Counted from the stretch's first letter, positions 8,438-17,441 are shown. The stretch: DNA of 64,000 nucleotides from Immundisolibacter sp049322795 (GCA_049322795.1 JBMOQH010000015.1:62001-126000); one strand, 5' to 3'. Notes: a model not told the origin generated them from the sequence alone. Program-made: numbers and translations.

Positions 8438-9262
8438 GTGAGCGCCGTGAAACTGACCGACTCCGCCGCGGTCGCCGACCTGCACGCCCGCATCGACGCC
8501 GCCTGCCAGCGCCTGGACGTGGACGGCACGACGTCTCTGCCGGACCCGGCCGAGTGGGCGATCCTGCCGCGGCACGACGACGACCGAGCGCTGTTCGAGG
8601 AACTGTGCTTTCACCTGTTCGCGGCCGGCTTCTCACGCGAGGTGGTGCGCCAGAAATGGCCGGCCACGCGCGAGGCCTTCGCCGGCTTCGACATCGCCGA
8701 GCTGATCACCTGGGACGATGCGCGCCTGGCGCCGCTGGTCACCGACCGGGCGCTGATCCGCAACCGGCGCAAGATCGAGTCGGTGGTCCACAACGCCCGC
8801 GTGGCGCAGGCCCTGGCCGCCGAGCACGGCTCGTTTGCCGCCTGGCTGCGCGGCTTTCCGGACGATCAGCTGCACCGCCTGCACGCGGAAATCGCCCGCC
8901 GCTTCGCGAGCGTCGGGCCGAGCGCCGGCGAGTGGTTTCTGCTGACCTCGGGCTTTCCCTATTACTTCCGGACCGACCACGCGCAGCGCCTTCTGCAGCG
9001 CCTGGGCCTGCTGCCGGCGCGCGCCAGGCCGGACGACTTCAACCGCGTGATGCAGGCGGTGCACGAGGCGTCCGGCGCCAGCCGCTGGGCGGTCAGCGCG
9101 CAGATGTTCCGCTTCGCCAGCGGCTTTCACCTGCGCGAGGGCATCTGTCAGGAGGCGCCGCGCTGCCCGAAGTGCCCGCTATGGGATTACTGCGACCATT
9201 TCAATCAGGCCGCTCCGGACAATCCGCCCTTGCCGGGCCGGCAGCCGCCGACGGACGGCTGA
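8438..9262 (+). CDS. Tag-like (3-methyladenine glycosylase I superfamily) protein with a C-terminal Fe-S cysteine cluster
   Basis: A 274-residue protein. Residues about 50-150 resemble DNA-3-methyladenine glycosylase I: FEELCFHLFAAGFSREVVRQ, a WP..REAFAGFD segment, then LIRNRRKIESVVHNARV. A helix-rich extension follows and ends in C-x5-C-x2-C-x5-C (C237, C243, C246, C252), close to the C-x6-C-x2-C-x5-C motif that holds [4Fe-4S] in endonuclease III and MutY. Classical Tag uses a zinc site and has no such cluster. The start is GTG 8438; GTG 8447 is also in frame. A classical tag gene lies at 36198. Probably a base-excision repair enzyme; substrate unknown. Confidence 0.7.
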   Translation: MSAVKLTDSAAVADLHARIDAACQRLDVDGTTSLPDPAEWAILPRHDDDRALFEELCFHLFAAGFSREVVRQKWPATREAFAGFDIAELITWDDARLAPLVTDRALIRNRRKIESVVHNARVAQALAAEHGSFAAWLRGFPDDQLHRLHAEIARRFASVGPSAGEWFLLTSGFPYYFRTDHAQRLLQRLGLLPARARPDDFNRVMQAVHEASGASRWAVSAQMFRFASGFHLREGICQEAPRCPKCPLWDYCDHFNQAAPDNPPLPGRQPPTDG

Positions 9263-9266
9263 GACC

Positions 9267-9929
9267 TCAGCTTTCGTCGCGGCCGAGCAGGCCGTCGAAG
9301 ATGCCCTGATTTTCGTCGTCCCCGGCCGACCCGGAGGCACCCTGCGCCGTGTCGGTGGCGGGCACCTGGGCATCCGGACCTTCGACCGTCTCGTACTGCC
9401 GCGCCTCCTCGGTCTCGACAAAGCGGGCCAGATCGCGTCGGCCAGCCGTCTTCTTCCGGTCGCCTTCGCCGCCCAGCAGACGCGCCAGGCGGCCGCGATT
9501 CTCGAGTTCGGCCGGCACATCCACCGTGGTGCGGGTGCTGGCGGTGAGGAGATTCTTCTCGCGCGCCCCGGCTACCGGCAGCACGTCGCCTTCGACCCCC
9601 GCCAGCCGATCGCCCTCGAACACCAGCGTGACGGTGCGCTGGCTGCGCGGGTCGTAGCCCTTTCGCTCGGTGAAGGTGTAGTCCCAGCGATCGGGCCGGA
9701 ACGGGTCGATCAATTGCGGCGTGCCGACCAGGGTGCGCACGCGCTCGCGATCCATGCCCACCTGCAGGCGCGCCAGCATGGCCGCGTCCACCACGTTGCC
9801 CTGGCGGATGTCCATGCGGTACGGGGCGAGGGCGGGAATCAGCGGACGCGCATCCGCCGCGTCCTGGCGACCGCTGGCGCAGGCGCCGAGCAGGGTCGCG
9901 ATGGCCAGTGCCGACAAGAGACGATGCAT
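9267..9929 (-). CDS. bamE: Outer membrane assembly lipoprotein BamE (SmpA/OmlA family)
   Basis: A 220-residue lipoprotein with signal peptide and lipobox LLGAC (Cys near residue 16). The BamE core follows: RQGNVVDAAMLARLQVGMDR, VRTLVGTPQLIDPFR and DRWDYTFTERKG. BamE is a non-essential partner of the BamABCDE machine that inserts outer-membrane beta-barrels. It is longer than the E. coli protein because of a charged, low-complexity C-terminal tail of about 90 residues. Divergent to fur, an arrangement conserved in gammaproteobacteria. Confidence 0.92.
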   Translation of the reverse strand: MHRLLSALAIATLLGACASGRQDAADARPLIPALAPYRMDIRQGNVVDAAMLARLQVGMDRERVRTLVGTPQLIDPFRPDRWDYTFTERKGYDPRSQRTVTLVFEGDRLAGVEGDVLPVAGAREKNLLTASTRTTVDVPAELENRGRLARLLGGEGDRKKTAGRRDLARFVETEEARQYETVEGPDAQVPATDTAQGASGSAGDDENQGIFDGLLGRDES

Positions 9930-9990
9930 CGGAGGGGTTCCAGGCGGGGCTCCCGACCGGTCGGCGGGAGGCGTGTTGCGGGCGCTAGTC

Positions 9991-9996
9991 TACAAT
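9991..9996 (+). promoter_or_regulatory. Possible -10 element of the fur promoter
   Basis: TACAAT lies 71 bases before the fur start in the bamE-fur intergenic region, a good match to the sigma-70 -10 box. I see no convincing -35 box at 16-18 bases upstream and no clear Fur box, so this is tentative. Confidence 0.3.
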
Positions 9997-10067
9997 GCGC
10001 CCACGCAGCGGCAGGGATGGGGCGTCGACCCCTTGGCGGCTGCGGCTCCCGTCAGTCAGTCCCGAGA

Positions 10068-10517
10068 ATGCCCATGGCCAACGGCAACGTATTGCGCAAG
10101 GCCGGCCTGAAGGTCACCACCCCGCGGCTGCGGATCCTGGAATTTCTGGAGACCAGCGAGCAGCGCCACGTCACCGCCGAGGACGTTTATCGCGCCCTGC
10201 TCGGCTCGGACGAGGAGGTCGGCCTGGCCACCATTTACCGCGTGCTGACGCAGTTCGAACAGGCCGGCATGGTGGTACGGCACCACTTCGAGAGCGAGCG
10301 GTCGGTGTTCGAGCTCGGCACCGGACGCGGCCCCTGCCACCACGACCACCTGGTGTGCGAGCGCTGCGGCGCGGTGCTGGAATTCCGCGACGACGCCATC
10401 GAGGCCGCCCAGCAACGTGTGGCGGCGGAGCGCGGCTTCCGTGTCACCGACCACAGCCTGTACATCCACGGGGTGTGTGCCAGCTGCCAGGGCGAAGTTG
10501 CCCAGCGCGGCCGCTGA
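10068..10517 (+). CDS. fur: Ferric uptake regulator Fur
   Basis: A 149-residue Fur repressor. The winged-helix part contains GLKVTTPRLRILEFLE and the recognition region VGLATIYRVLTQFEQAGMV. The metal-binding part has HHDHLVCERCGAVLEF and a second CxxC near the end (CASC). With Fe(II) it represses iron-uptake genes. The ATG at 10068 gives the standard length; ATG 10074 is two codons downstream. Neighbours bamE and recN are the usual ones for this group. Confidence 0.97.
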   Translation: MPMANGNVLRKAGLKVTTPRLRILEFLETSEQRHVTAEDVYRALLGSDEEVGLATIYRVLTQFEQAGMVVRHHFESERSVFELGTGRGPCHHDHLVCERCGAVLEFRDDAIEAAQQRVAAERGFRVTDHSLYIHGVCASCQGEVAQRGR

Positions 10518-10537
10518 CGCCACCTTGATTCATGCGG

Positions 10538-10557
10538 CGCTTGCGGCCCGGCAAGCG
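10538..10557. terminator. Hairpin between convergent fur and GNAT genes
   Basis: CGCTTGC (10538-10544) pairs with GCAAGCG (10551-10557) around a six-base loop. It lies in the 61-base gap between two converging genes, so it may end both transcripts, but there is no U-tract on either side. Confidence 0.35.
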
Positions 10558-10578
10558 TGCCCCTGAGCAAGCCGCCGC

Positions 10579-11082
10579 TCACGCGGCGGTCGACGTGCCC
10601 ACCCGCGGCATTTCGTCCAGGCGCAGCATCACCGCAATCTCGTCGCAGCGGTTGAACTTGTAGCACTTCACGCACACCTGCCAGACCTTCTCCGGCAGGT
10701 CGTCCTTGCTCACCACCGCGAAGCCCAGGCGGCCGAAAAAGCCCGGCACGTAGGTCAGCGCCATCACCCGCTTCAGGCCGACGGCACGGGCCTGGTCGAT
10801 CAGCGCGCGTGTCACCCGCTCGCCGAGGCCCTGCCGGTGAAAGGCCGGCGCCACCGCCAGGCTGCGCACCTCGCCAAGGTCCGGGCCCATGATTTCGAGG
10901 GCGCCCACCGCCGCCACCGCGCCGTCGCGCGCGGCCACCACGAAATCGCGCACATGCCGCACCAGGTTTTCCTGCGTGCGCGGCAGCAGGTTGCCGGCGG
11001 CCGCTTGCTCGCGCAGCAGGGCGTGGATGGCCGGCACATCCGCCAGGCGCGCCGGGCGCAGTTCAATGATCGCTTCGGCCAT
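10579..11082 (-). CDS. GNAT N-acetyltransferase, short ArgA-like
   Basis: A 167-residue acetyltransferase. It has the GNAT acetyl-CoA region (VRSLAVAPAFHRQGLGERVTRALIDQAR, given here in part) near residues 72-95 and GFFGRLGFAVV near 115. The tail, with VWQVC, KCYKF and NRCDEIAVM, carries three cysteines and resembles the tail of short N-acetylglutamate synthases that start arginine synthesis. The substrate is inferred from that resemblance only. It ends four bases before recN on the same strand, inserted in the otherwise standard fur-recN order. Confidence 0.75.
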   Translation of the reverse strand: MAEAIIELRPARLADVPAIHALLREQAAAGNLLPRTQENLVRHVRDFVVAARDGAVAAVGALEIMGPDLGEVRSLAVAPAFHRQGLGERVTRALIDQARAVGLKRVMALTYVPGFFGRLGFAVVSKDDLPEKVWQVCVKCYKFNRCDEIAVMLRLDEMPRVGTSTAA

Positions 11083-11085
11083 CGC

Positions 11086-12762
11086 TCAGACCTGCGCCGC
11101 CGCCAGCATTTCGGCCGCGTGGGCGCGGGTCCGCTCGGTGATCCTGACGCCGCCCAGCATGCGTGCCAGTTCATCCACGCGCGCCGCGGCGGGCAGGTGC
11201 TCGACCGCCGTGGTGGTGCGCGCGGCATCGGATTGCTTGCTCACCCGCAGGTGCTGGTGCGCCTGCGCCGCCACCTGCGGCAGGTGGGTGATGCACAGCA
11301 CCTGGCGATCGCCGCCGAGACCCCGCAGCAGGCGGCCGACGGTCTCCGCCACCGCACCGCCGATGCCGACGTCAACCTCGTCGAAGATCAGCGTCGGGAT
11401 GTCGCCCTGCGCCAGCGTGGCGGCCTGGATCGCCAGACTGACGCGCGACAGCTCGCCGCCGGAGGCGACCTGAGCCAGCGACCTGGCGGTGTCGCCGGCG
11501 TTGGCCCTGATCTGGAACTCGACGCGCTCGGCGCCCTGGGCGCTGGCCTCGCCCTCGGCGAGCGGGGTGAGCGCCACGGCGAAGCTCGCGCCCGGCATGC
11601 CAAGGCCACCGATGGTGTCAGTGACGGCGGCGGCGAGCCGGCTGGCCGCCTCTTCACGGGCGGCGGTGAGTTGGCTGGCGGCCGCCCGGTAGCGCTGCCG
11701 GGCCGCATGCAGCGCGTCGGCGAGCGCCGCCCGGCCGGGGCCGGCGTCATCGAGGGTGTCGAGTTCCGCTTCCACGGCGGCCTGCAGCATCGGCAGTGCG
11801 TCCGGCGCCACCTGGTGCTTGCGCGCCAACGCCATCACCGCCGCCACGCGCTGCTCCAGCCACTGCAGGCGCGCCGGGTCGATGTCGAGCGCGTCGAGGT
11901 AATGGCGCAAGGCCGAGGCCGCCTCGGCCACCTGCGCGAGCGTGCCGTCGAGCAGCGCCAGCGGCTCGGCGAGGCGCTGGTCGAAACCGACCAGGCGCTG
12001 CAACTGTCCGGCCGCCTGCGTCAGGAGCCGGTAGGCACCGGCGCTGTCGTCGTCGAGTGCCTGCAGCGCGGCGCCGCCGCCCTCGACCAGCGCCTGCGCG
12101 TGGCCGGCACGGCGCAGTTCGGCGTCGAGCTGCGGCCACTCGTCGGCGGCCAAGGCCAAGGCGGCGAATTCGTCGGCCTGAAAGCGCAGCAACTGCACAC
12201 GCTCGGCGCGGCCGGCGGCGTTGCGCTCGGCGTCCTCGATGGCCCGGGCGGCGGTCTGCCAGTCGTCGAACGCCGACGCCACCGCCGCCAACAGCGGCGC
12301 CGCGTCGGCATAGCGATCCAGCAGCGCGCGCTGCGCGGCCGGACGCAGCAGGGCCTGATAGGCATGCTGGCCGTGGATGTCCACCAGATGCTGGCCGAGT
12401 TCCCGCAGCAGGCCCGCCGCCACCGGTCGACCGTTGACGAAACTGCGCGAGCGGCCATCGGCGCGCACCGTGCGCCGCAACAGGCACTCGTCACCGGCAT
12501 CCAGCTCGTTGCCCGCGAGCCAGGCACGCGCCGACGGCACCGCGCTCACATCGAACACCGCCGTCACCTCCGCCTGCTCGGCACCGGCGCGGATGGCATC
12601 GGCGCCGGCCCGCTCGCCGAGCGCCAGCAGCAGCGCGTCCACCACCAGGGACTTGCCGGCGCCGGTCTCGCCGGTCAGCGCGGTCAGACCGGTCTCGAAC
12701 TCGAGCTCGGCCGTCTCGACGATGGCGAAATTGTCGATGCGCAGCGCCACCAGCACGGTCAC
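11086..12762 (-). CDS. recN: DNA repair protein RecN
   Basis: A 558-residue SMC-like ATPase for double-strand-break repair. The Walker A motif GETGAGKS lies near residue 34, the ABC signature region SGGELSRVSLAIQ near 440, and Walker B LIFDEVDVGIGG near 470, with coiled-coil arms between. The start is assigned to GTG 12762, which overlaps the nadK stop as GTGA and gives a normal length (E. coli 553). SOS control is usual for recN, but I found no obvious LexA box because the gene is coupled to nadK. Confidence 0.95.
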   Translation of the reverse strand: MTVLVALRIDNFAIVETAELEFETGLTALTGETGAGKSLVVDALLLALGERAGADAIRAGAEQAEVTAVFDVSAVPSARAWLAGNELDAGDECLLRRTVRADGRSRSFVNGRPVAAGLLRELGQHLVDIHGQHAYQALLRPAAQRALLDRYADAAPLLAAVASAFDDWQTAARAIEDAERNAAGRAERVQLLRFQADEFAALALAADEWPQLDAELRRAGHAQALVEGGGAALQALDDDSAGAYRLLTQAAGQLQRLVGFDQRLAEPLALLDGTLAQVAEAASALRHYLDALDIDPARLQWLEQRVAAVMALARKHQVAPDALPMLQAAVEAELDTLDDAGPGRAALADALHAARQRYRAAASQLTAAREEAASRLAAAVTDTIGGLGMPGASFAVALTPLAEGEASAQGAERVEFQIRANAGDTARSLAQVASGGELSRVSLAIQAATLAQGDIPTLIFDEVDVGIGGAVAETVGRLLRGLGGDRQVLCITHLPQVAAQAHQHLRVSKQSDAARTTTAVEHLPAAARVDELARMLGGVRITERTRAHAAEMLAAAQV

Positions 12763-13718
12763 CCCCCCCAGTGCAGCTTGGTGCGCAGCAGGTCGAAGTA
12801 GTCGTAATGCGGCGGATGGATGAGACGCAGCGAGCGCTCGCGGGCGCGGATCAGCACCCGGTCGCCGATCTCCAGCGGCAGGCTTTGCTGACCGTCGCAC
12901 ACCACGCGCGCCTTGGACCAAGTGTCGCTGGTGAGCTCGATTTCGAGCGGCTGGTCGGCCCCCAGCACCATCGGCCGCATCGCCAGCGTGTGCTGACAGA
13001 TCGGCACCACCACCACCGCGCGCAGGTCCGGGTACACGATCGGCCCGCCGGACGACAGCGCGTAGGCGGTCGAGCCGGTGGGCGTGGCGACGATCACGCC
13101 GTCGGCGCGCTGGCGGTGCAGCAGGCGGCCGCCGGAACGGGTCTCGAATTCGATCATCTTGAGGCTGTCCCACTTGTGCAGGACCAGCTCGTTGAGCGCG
13201 CTCGCGGTGTGCAGCAGGCGCTCCCCGCGATGCAGCTCGACGTGCAGCTGCAGGCGCTCCTCGGCGCAAAAGGCACCCTCCAGAATGGCCGGCAGCGTGT
13301 CGAAGGTTTCGTCCGGCGAAATGTCGGCCAGAAAGCCCAGCCGACCCAGGTTGATGCACAGCAGTGGAATGTCGAGCGCCGCCACGATGCGCGCCGCCGC
13401 GAGCAGCGTGCCATCGCCGCCGAGCACGATGCCCAGATCCGTACCGGCACTGGCCAATTGCGCCCGCGCGGCGCCGTCGTTGGCCGGGCTCCAGGCCGGG
13501 TCGATGCGCAGCGCACCCACCTCGCAGCCCAGGCGCGGCAAGGTGTCGCGCAGGCGACCGGCGAGCTGCTGCACCACGGCATCATCGCGGTGCCAGATCA
13601 GCGCCGGCCGCCGGAAGGCCAGCGCCTGCGGAAGGTTTTCCGCGCATACAGCGGTCCCCGCCGCCCCGCCGGATACGGGGACGTGGCCTGCCAGCGGGCT
13701 GCCGGAACGCTCGGTCAT
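12759..13718 (-). CDS. nadK: NAD kinase
   Basis: A 319-residue NAD kinase that makes NADP from NAD and ATP. The GGDGT motif (VLGGDGTLLAAAR) is near residue 98, followed by CINLGRLGFLADI, NELVLHKW and PTGSTAYALSSGGPIV. The ATG at 13718 gives about 27 residues more than E. coli NadK; the first 40 residues are poorly conserved, so a later start is possible. Divergent to hrcA with a 51-base gap; coupled to recN downstream. Confidence 0.94.
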   Translation of the reverse strand: MTERSGSPLAGHVPVSGGAAGTAVCAENLPQALAFRRPALIWHRDDAVVQQLAGRLRDTLPRLGCEVGALRIDPAWSPANDGAARAQLASAGTDLGIVLGGDGTLLAAARIVAALDIPLLCINLGRLGFLADISPDETFDTLPAILEGAFCAEERLQLHVELHRGERLLHTASALNELVLHKWDSLKMIEFETRSGGRLLHRQRADGVIVATPTGSTAYALSSGGPIVYPDLRAVVVVPICQHTLAMRPMVLGADQPLEIELTSDTWSKARVVCDGQQSLPLEIGDRVLIRARERSLRLIHPPHYDYFDLLRTKLHWGG

Positions 13719-13769
13719 TTGCCTATAGTATGGCGAGACTGTTGGTTTGGTCGGCCCCCGCGAAATACC

Positions 13770-14846
13770 GTGTCCGCTTCCCGCAAATCCGCTCCCGCAG
13801 CGCTCGGCGAGCGCGCCCAGAGCCTGCTGCGGGGCCTGGTCGAGCATTACGTGGCCGATGGCCGTCCGGTCGGCTCCAAGACCCTGGCGCGCGATCTCGG
13901 TCTGGGCCTCAGCCCGGCCACGCTGCGCAACGTGATGGCCGACCTCGAACAGCTGGGCCTGATCGCCGCCCCGCATACCTCGGCCGGCCGCGTGCCGACC
14001 GCCAAGGGCATGCGCGTGTTTCTGGACGCGCTGCTGCGCGCGCAGCCGATGGATGCCGCCGCCGAAGATGCGCTGCGCGATCGTCTGGGCCAGAGCGAGC
14101 CCGGCGGGCTGGTGGAAACCGCCGGCCGCCTGCTGGCGGATCTCAGCCAGCAGGCCGGCGTGGTGCTGCTGCCGCGGCGGGACGTGGCGCGCCTGCGGCA
14201 TGTCGACTTCGTGCCACTGTCCGACGACCGCCTGCTGGTGATTCTGGTCACCGACGACGGCGACGTGCACAACTGGGTGGTGCGCCAGCCGAACACCTCC
14301 TCCCCGGCCGCGCTGACGCGCGCCGCCAATTACCTGACCGGGCAACACGCCGGCAAGACCCTGTCGCAGGTGCGCGGCGCCCTGCTGGACGAGCTGCAAC
14401 GCGCCCGTGCCGAGGTCGGCGAACTGATGCAGGCCATGCTCGAACTGGCGGACCAGCTGGCGCCGCCGCCGAACGAAACCGCTGCTGGCGATTACCTGAT
14501 CCGCGGCGAGTCGAACCTTCTGGCGCATGCCGATCCGGCCGCGGACCTGCGCAAGCTGCGGGCGCTGTTCGAGGCGTTTGGCGAAAAACGCGAGCTGCTG
14601 CGCCTGCTGGATGAGTGCCTGCACGGACAGGGGGTGCAGATTTTCCTGGGCGCCGAGTCGGGCTATCAGTTCCTCGGCGACTTCAGCCTGGTCACCGCGC
14701 CGTACGAAATCGACGGCGAGGTGGTGGGCGTGCTGGGCGTCATCGGCCCGCAGCGCATGCCGTACCAGCACGTGGTGTCGGTGGTGGACGTCACCGCCCG
14801 CCTGCTGGGCGCGGCCTTGAATCGGCGCTTGCCAAGCCCCACCTGA
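13770..14846 (+). CDS. hrcA: Heat-inducible transcription repressor HrcA
   Basis: A 358-residue HrcA. The N-terminal winged helix is clear (RPVGSKTLARDLGLGLSPA and TLRNVMADLEQLGLI), then the GAF-like dimer domain. GTG 13770 is the first plausible start and gives near-standard length. HrcA normally binds the CIRCE inverted repeat before dnaK or groES. I searched by eye before hrcA, grpE, dnaK and dnaJ and found no CIRCE, so its target is probably outside this window. A weak -10-like TATAGT lies at 13724-13729. Confidence 0.95.
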   Translation: MSASRKSAPAALGERAQSLLRGLVEHYVADGRPVGSKTLARDLGLGLSPATLRNVMADLEQLGLIAAPHTSAGRVPTAKGMRVFLDALLRAQPMDAAAEDALRDRLGQSEPGGLVETAGRLLADLSQQAGVVLLPRRDVARLRHVDFVPLSDDRLLVILVTDDGDVHNWVVRQPNTSSPAALTRAANYLTGQHAGKTLSQVRGALLDELQRARAEVGELMQAMLELADQLAPPPNETAAGDYLIRGESNLLAHADPAADLRKLRALFEAFGEKRELLRLLDECLHGQGVQIFLGAESGYQFLGDFSLVTAPYEIDGEVVGVLGVIGPQRMPYQHVVSVVDVTARLLGAALNRRLPSPT

Positions 14847-14903
14847 CTGGCGCTGCCGGTCGCCCGGCGGCGCGCGACAGCCAAACTCACGCGAGAGTCA
14901 CTC

Positions 14904-15455
14904 ATGAGCGATCAGACCGAACCGGCCGCTGGCGGCCAGCCGGCGCCGGAAAGCCAGCCCACGGAAGCGGCATCTGCTGATTCCGTCATCACGGAAACCT
15001 TGGAGCAGGCGCAGGCCCGCGCCGATCAGGCGCGCGATCAGATGTTGCGCGCCCACGCCGAGATGGAAAACCTGCGCCGCCGCTACGAGCGCGAGCTGCA
15101 GAACGCCACCCGCTATGGCGTCGAGTCGCTGGTGACCGAGCTGCTGCCGGTCAAGGACAGCCTGCAGGAGGCGCTCAAGGCCGGCGCCGCCGAGGGCGTG
15201 GACCCGGCCGCCGCGCTGGACAAGATCCTCGAAGGCACGCGCATGACGCTCGGCATCCTCGACAAGGCGCTGGTCAAGACCGGCCTGACCGAGGTGCACC
15301 CCCAGGGCGAGCCCTTCAACCCGGAAGTGCACCAGGCCATGGCGCTGGCCGACGCGGCCGACCTGCCGGCCAATCACGTGGTGCAGGTGGTGCAGACCGG
15401 CTACCGCCTGCACGACCGCCTGGTCCGCCCGGCCATGGTCATCGTGTCGAAATAG
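14904..15455 (+). CDS. grpE: Nucleotide exchange factor GrpE
   Basis: A 183-residue GrpE, the ADP-releasing factor for DnaK. An acidic, disordered N-terminus precedes a long helix (residues about 30-90, with AHAEMENLRRRYERE), and the beta domain ends with the family-typical HPQGEPFNPEVHQAM and QTGYRLHDRLVRPAMVIVS. It is preceded by hrcA and followed after 75 bases by dnaK. Confidence 0.97.
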   Translation: MSDQTEPAAGGQPAPESQPTEAASADSVITETLEQAQARADQARDQMLRAHAEMENLRRRYERELQNATRYGVESLVTELLPVKDSLQEALKAGAAEGVDPAAALDKILEGTRMTLGILDKALVKTGLTEVHPQGEPFNPEVHQAMALADAADLPANHVVQVVQTGYRLHDRLVRPAMVIVSK

Positions 15456-15458
15456 ACG

Positions 15459-15488
15459 CTTGAAATCGCCCGCAGCCGCGCCCATCTG
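15459..15488 (+). promoter_or_regulatory. Sigma-32 heat-shock promoter of dnaK
   Basis: CTTGAAA (15459-15465) is followed after 15 bases by CCCATCT (15481-15487). Taking the G at 15480 as the first position of the -10 box, the pattern is CTTGAAA-N14-nCCATCT, an almost perfect match to the RpoH consensus CTTGAAA / CCCCATNT. It ends 43 bases before the dnaK start, inside the grpE-dnaK gap, so dnaK-dnaJ can be heat-induced independently of hrcA-grpE. Confidence 0.75.
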
Positions 15489-15530
15489 AGCGGCAACGTC
15501 ACTTACCCGTCTTTCGGAGAATCCAGTCCC

Positions 15531-17441
15531 ATGGCCAAAATCATCGGCATCGACCTCGGCACCACGAACTCGTGCGTGGCCATCATGGAAGGCGGCAAGC
15601 CGCGCGTCATCGAAAATTCCGAGGGCGACCGCACCACGCCGTCGATCGTCGCCTTCAGCAAGGACGGCGAGGTGCTGGTCGGCCAGTCGGCCAAGCGCCA
15701 GGCGGTCACCAACCCCCACAACACGCTGTACGCGGTCAAGCGCCTGATCGGCCGCCGGTTCGAGGACTCGGTGGTCAAGAAGGACATCGACATCGTGCCC
15801 TACAAGATCGTCAAGGCCGACAACGGCGACGCCTGGGTGGAGGTCGACGGCAAGAAAATGGCTCCGCCGGAAATCTCCGCCCGCGTGCTGCAGAAGATGA
15901 AAAAGACCGCCGAGGACTATCTCGGCGAGCCGGTCACCGAGGCGGTGATCACCGTGCCGGCCTACTTCAACGACAGCCAGCGCCAGGCCACCAAGGATGC
16001 CGGGCGCATCGCCGGGCTGGACGTCAAGCGCATCATCAACGAGCCGACCGCGGCCGCGCTGGCCTATGGTCTGGACAAGAAGCGCGGCGACCAGAAAGTG
16101 GCCGTGTACGACCTCGGCGGCGGCACGTTCGACATCTCGATCATCGAGATCGCCGAAGTGGACGGCGAGCACCAGTTCGAGGTGCTGGCCACCAATGGCG
16201 ACACGTTCCTGGGCGGCGAAGACTTCGACGTGCGCCTGATGAACTACCTGGCCGACACCTTCAAGAAGGACAACGGCGTCGACCTGCGCAACGACCCGCT
16301 GGCCCTGCAGCGCCTGAAGGAAGGCGCCGAGAAGGCCAAGATCGAGCTGTCGTCCGCGCAGCAGACCGAGATCAACCTGCCCTACATCACCGCCGACGCG
16401 AGCGGGCCGAAGCATCTCAACATCAAGCTGACGCGCGCCAAGCTGGAATCGCTGGTCGAGGATCTCATCACCCGCACGCTCGATCCCTGCCGCACGGCGC
16501 TCAAGGACGCGGGTCTTTCCGGCGCGCAGATCGACGAGGTGATCCTGGTCGGCGGCCAGACCCGCATGCCCAAGGTACAGGAGGCGGTCAAGGACTTCTT
16601 CGGCAAGGAGCCGCGCAAGGACGTGAACCCGGACGAGGCGGTGGCCGTGGGTGCCGCCATCCAGGGCGCGGTGCTGGCCGGCGACGTCAAGGACGTGCTG
16701 CTGCTGGACGTGACGCCGCTGTCGCTCGGCATCGAGACGCTCGGCGGCGTCATGACCAAGCTGATCGAGAAGAACACCACCATCCCGACCCGCGCCGCGC
16801 AGACCTTCTCGACCGCCGACGACAACCAGACCGCGGTCACCGTGCACGTGCTGCAGGGCGAGCGCGAGATGGCGGCCGGCAACAAGTCGCTCGGCAAGTT
16901 CGACCTGACCGACATCCCGCCGGCGCCGCGCGGCATGCCGCAGATCGAGGTCACCTTCGACATCGACGCCAACGGCATCCTGCACGTGTCGGCCAAGGAC
17001 AAGGCCACCGGCAAGGAGCAGAAGATCGTCATCAAGGCCTCGAGCGGCCTGTCCGACGACGAAGTGCAGCGCATGGTGCGCGATGCCGAGGCGCACGCCG
17101 AGGAAGACCACAAGGCGGCGCAGCTGGTGCATGCCCGAAACCAGGCCGACAACCTGGTGCACCAGGTGCGTAAGACCCTGGCGGACCTCGGCGACAAGCT
17201 CGGCGAGGACGAGAAATCCCGCGTCGAAGAGGCCATCAAGGCCGCCGAGGACGCCGCCCGGGGCGACGACAAGGACGCCATCGAGGCGGCAACAGCGGCG
17301 CTCAGCGCCGCATCGGCCAGCCTGGCCGAGAAGATGTACGCCGGCGAACAGCCCGAGGGAGCGGCCGGCGCCGCGCCGGGCAAGCATGGTGGCGACGACG
17401 TGGTCGACGCCGAGTTCAAGGAAGTGCGCGACGGCCACTGA
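15531..17441 (+). CDS. dnaK: Molecular chaperone DnaK (Hsp70)
   Basis: A 636-residue Hsp70. It begins KIIGIDLGTTNSCVAIMEG, has the phosphate motifs VYDLGGGTFDISI near residue 195 and VGGQTRMP near 343, the linker region DVKDVLLLDVTPLSLGIE near 388, and a substrate-binding domain. The C-terminus ends in a glycine/alanine-rich stretch followed by a short acidic tail (DDVVDAEFKEV), as in E. coli. Works with DnaJ and GrpE encoded beside it. No frameshift or missing motif seen. Confidence 0.98.
   Translation: MAKIIGIDLGTTNSCVAIMEGGKPRVIENSEGDRTTPSIVAFSKDGEVLVGQSAKRQAVTNPHNTLYAVKRLIGRRFEDSVVKKDIDIVPYKIVKADNGDAWVEVDGKKMAPPEISARVLQKMKKTAEDYLGEPVTEAVITVPAYFNDSQRQATKDAGRIAGLDVKRIINEPTAAALAYGLDKKRGDQKVAVYDLGGGTFDISIIEIAEVDGEHQFEVLATNGDTFLGGEDFDVRLMNYLADTFKKDNGVDLRNDPLALQRLKEGAEKAKIELSSAQQTEINLPYITADASGPKHLNIKLTRAKLESLVEDLITRTLDPCRTALKDAGLSGAQIDEVILVGGQTRMPKVQEAVKDFFGKEPRKDVNPDEAVAVGAAIQGAVLAGDVKDVLLLDVTPLSLGIETLGGVMTKLIEKNTTIPTRAAQTFSTADDNQTAVTVHVLQGEREMAAGNKSLGKFDLTDIPPAPRGMPQIEVTFDIDANGILHVSAKDKATGKEQKIVIKASSGLSDDEVQRMVRDAEAHAEEDHKAAQLVHARNQADNLVHQVRKTLADLGDKLGEDEKSRVEEAIKAAEDAARGDDKDAIEAATAALSAASASLAEKMYAGEQPEGAAGAAPGKHGGDDVVDAEFKEVRDGH

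Noticed and set aside
10568..10600. CGCCGCTCACGCGGCGG stem as a terminator after the GNAT gene
   Set aside because: It overlaps the last codons of the gene and is common at this GC; the hairpin at 10538 fits the position better.
13719..15530. CIRCE operator near hrcA, grpE or dnaK
   Set aside because: No TTAGCACTC/GAGTGCTAA pair on either strand in the three intergenic regions.
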